A DNA stretch of 64,000 nt, taken from the NCBI RefSeq assembly GCF_002117485.1, contig NZ_CP021030.1, positions 1,553,001-1,617,000 of the forward strand. Reading direction: 5' to 3'. Within the stretch, counting starts at the first letter, position 1. Every line of letters starts with the position of its first letter. The stretch comes from Rhizobium sp. NXC14 (lineage in GTDB: Bacteria; Pseudomonadota; Alphaproteobacteria; Rhizobiales; Rhizobiaceae). Below, one piece after another: positions 62,873 through 64,000 of this stretch. Below the pieces are notes generated by a model. That model was not told the origin of the DNA and searched no databases. It saw only the letters and a program-made list of their open reading frames with translations. A program made the position numbers and the translations under genes.

Positions 62873-63067
62873 TTGTCGCGGAAGTTTCCTTGTCGAGACA
62901 GTGCCGTTTTCTGACAGCATGACCTAAGAATAGAAAACGTCAACAGCGCGGCGGTCTCCGCCCTTCATTTCAGTCTTCTAATCTTTGGATATGGAGCGTC
63001 GTGATGCCGGGTACAGGCAAGGCGGAGAGTTTTTTCGTCTCCGCCGCCAGGTCTCAGACGGCAGGTC

Positions 63068-63526
63068 TCAGGCAGTGCGCACCGTCACCGTGCCGACCAG
63101 GAGGTCGTGGATGAGACGGCTGCGCTCGATAAATAGGCCGGCAAGCAGGATGAGCGGCGTCAGCACCGAGTTGAGGATCCAGAACAGCGCCAGATGCACG
63201 ATCGCCGTCAGAAAATCCATCGGCCGGCCGTCGACGCGCACGATCGCAATTCCCATTGCCCGCATGCCGAGCGAAGCCTGGCTCGGCCCGCCGACGGTCA
63301 GGCCGAAGTAAAGGCCGGCGACGATGACGAAGAGGGCAGGGTAGAGGAAGAAGCCGAGGCCGAGCGTGACGATCGAAAGGAAGAACAAAACGATCGCCGC
63401 GGGAATGCACAGCAGCGCCACGATGAGGTAATCGAGGATGAAGGCAAAGACACGGCGGCTCAACACGCCGCTATAGGCGCGCCAGTCCTCCGGTGCGGCG
63501 TAAAGCGGATTGGGGTTGTAGCTCAT
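63068..63526 (-). CDS. RDD-family membrane protein
   Basis: A 152-residue inner-membrane protein with three or four helices. The RDD signature residues are in SRRVFAFILDYLIVALL and, near the end, FIERSRLIHDLLVGTVTVRT. The start at 63526 (MSYNPNPLYAAPEDWRAYSG) has GAGAGGAG upstream, so the frame extension to 63661 is noncoding. Function of the family is poorly known; some members act in ion or Na+/H+ transport. It lies between hemB and bpt on the same strand. Confidence 0.86.
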   Translation of the reverse strand: MSYNPNPLYAAPEDWRAYSGVLSRRVFAFILDYLIVALLCIPAAIVLFFLSIVTLGLGFFLYPALFVIVAGLYFGLTVGGPSQASLGMRAMGIAIVRVDGRPMDFLTAIVHLALFWILNSVLTPLILLAGLFIERSRLIHDLLVGTVTVRTA

Positions 63527-63600
63527 CTCAATCTCCTCTCGCAAAAGCGACGCCGCTGATATGGTGTCGGCGGGGCGAAATACAATCATTCGCCCCGAAA

Positions 63601-64000
63601 TCACCGTTTGCTCAGAATTTTCGCCACCTCGACCGCGAAATAGGTGAGGATGCCGTCGCATCCCGCCCGCTTGAACGACAGCAGCGTTTCGAGCATCGCC
63701 CGCTCGCCGTCGATCCAGCCGTTCATCGCTGCGGCCTTGATCTGCGTATATTCACCGGAAACCTGGTAGGCGAAGGTCGGCAGGCCGAAGGCCTCCTTCA
63801 TCCGCCAGCAGATGTCGAGATAGGGCAGGCCGGGCTTGACCATCAGCATGTCGGCGCCTTCCTCGACGTCGAGGGCGGCGTCGCGGATCGCCTCGGTGCC
63901 GTTGGCCGGGTCGATATAATAGGTCTTCTTGTCGCCCTTCAGCAGCCCGCCGGTCGAGATCGCTTCGCGATAGGGGCCATAAAAGGCGGAGGCGAATTTC
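63601..64000 (-). CDS. hemB: Delta-aminolevulinic acid dehydratase, C-terminal part (start outside window)
   Basis: HemB condenses two 5-aminolevulinate molecules to porphobilinogen. Only about 132 C-terminal residues are present because the gene runs off the right edge. They include [32 protein letters not shown], the Schiff-base lysine in [14 protein letters not shown], and [15 protein letters not shown] near the C-terminal end. The TGA is at 63603-63601. The metal-binding and first-lysine regions lie outside the window. Confidence 0.95.
   Translation of the reverse strand, partial: KFASAFYGPYREAISTGGLLKGDKKTYYIDPANGTEAIRDAALDVEEGADMLMVKPGLPYLDICWRMKEAFGLPTFAYQVSGEYTQIKAAAMNGWIDGERAMLETLLSFKRAGCDGILTYFAVEVAKILSKR

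Noticed and set aside
1..64000. CRISPR arrays, tRNA or rRNA genes
   Set aside because: No spaced direct-repeat series and no cloverleaf or rRNA-like sequence was seen on either strand by reading; a covariance-model search would settle this.

Overview
The window is chromosomal DNA from an alphaproteobacterium, almost certainly a Rhizobium of the R. etli / R. leguminosarum type. The evidence is high G+C, dense head-to-tail operons with ATGA and TGATG junctions, and characteristic rhizobial gene orders: lptF-lptG-lptD-surA-pdxA-rsmA, uvrC-pgsA-moaD-moaE, perM-hdaA-ppk-ppx and purM-purN. Palindromic intergenic mosaic repeats of rhizobial style also occur. No names were checked against databases. 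All assignments rest on reading the translated proteins and DNA motifs.

Layout. 1-6.2 kb: the 3' end of an AraC regulator, then a MarR regulator divergent from a four-gene hydroxycinnamate (ferulate / p-coumarate) operon: CoA ligase, hydratase-lyase, zinc alcohol dehydrogenase and aryl-aldehyde dehydrogenase. A perfect 15-bp palindrome sits in the divergent promoter. 6.3-14.8 kb, minus strand: an envelope/housekeeping operon (LptF, LptG, LptD, a SurA-like chaperone, PdxA, RsmA), with an LpxF-like lipid A phosphatase candidate just upstream. 14.9-24.7 kb: pepA-holC, a sugar 1-dehydrogenase, a prolyl oligopeptidase, a polysaccharide deacetylase lipoprotein, an ABC-F ATPase, a degenerate GGDEF protein and a DinB-fold protein. 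24.9-28.1 kb: a GST, ndk, and a lipoprotein/CGNR-regulator pair divergent from an orphan LivH-type permease, across a perfect 14-bp inverted repeat holding two facing promoters. 28.2-35.3 kb: moaE, moaD, pgsA, uvrC, a pteridine-reductase-like SDR, a small outer-membrane beta-barrel, a second GST and rlmJ. 35.4-40.9 kb: a molybdopterin oxidoreductase overlapping a Nudix hydrolase, an orphan phnM, an IS481-like insertion sequence and a mosaic repeat. 41.0-44.9 kb: purN, purM, a PerM/AI-2E-family membrane protein and HdaA. 44.9-50.1 kb: ppk-ppx and a convergent exported phytase-esterase-like protein. 50.2-57.4 kb: a membrane nucleotide cyclase, RNase D, a multicopper oxidase, AspRS and an unknown exported protein. 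57.6-64.0 kb: parC, an SRPBCC protein, an AbrB-antitoxin/Doc-toxin pair whose toxin is frameshifted, an EamA transporter, Bpt, an RDD protein and the 3' part of hemB.

How it fits together. Most of the window is conserved core genome: LPS export, phospholipid and cofactor synthesis, polyphosphate metabolism and replication control. The accessory pieces are the hydroxycinnamate operon, the IS, the decayed toxin-antitoxin module, and the CGNR/permease pair. Two promoters, for ppk and for the exported phytase-like gene, show PhoB-box-like repeats with the same geometry. This suggests a local phosphate-starvation theme together with phnM. I did not find CRISPR arrays, tRNA or rRNA genes, or a large mobile system. 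The best undescribed candidates are the CGNR/permease control region and the paired PHO-like promoters.
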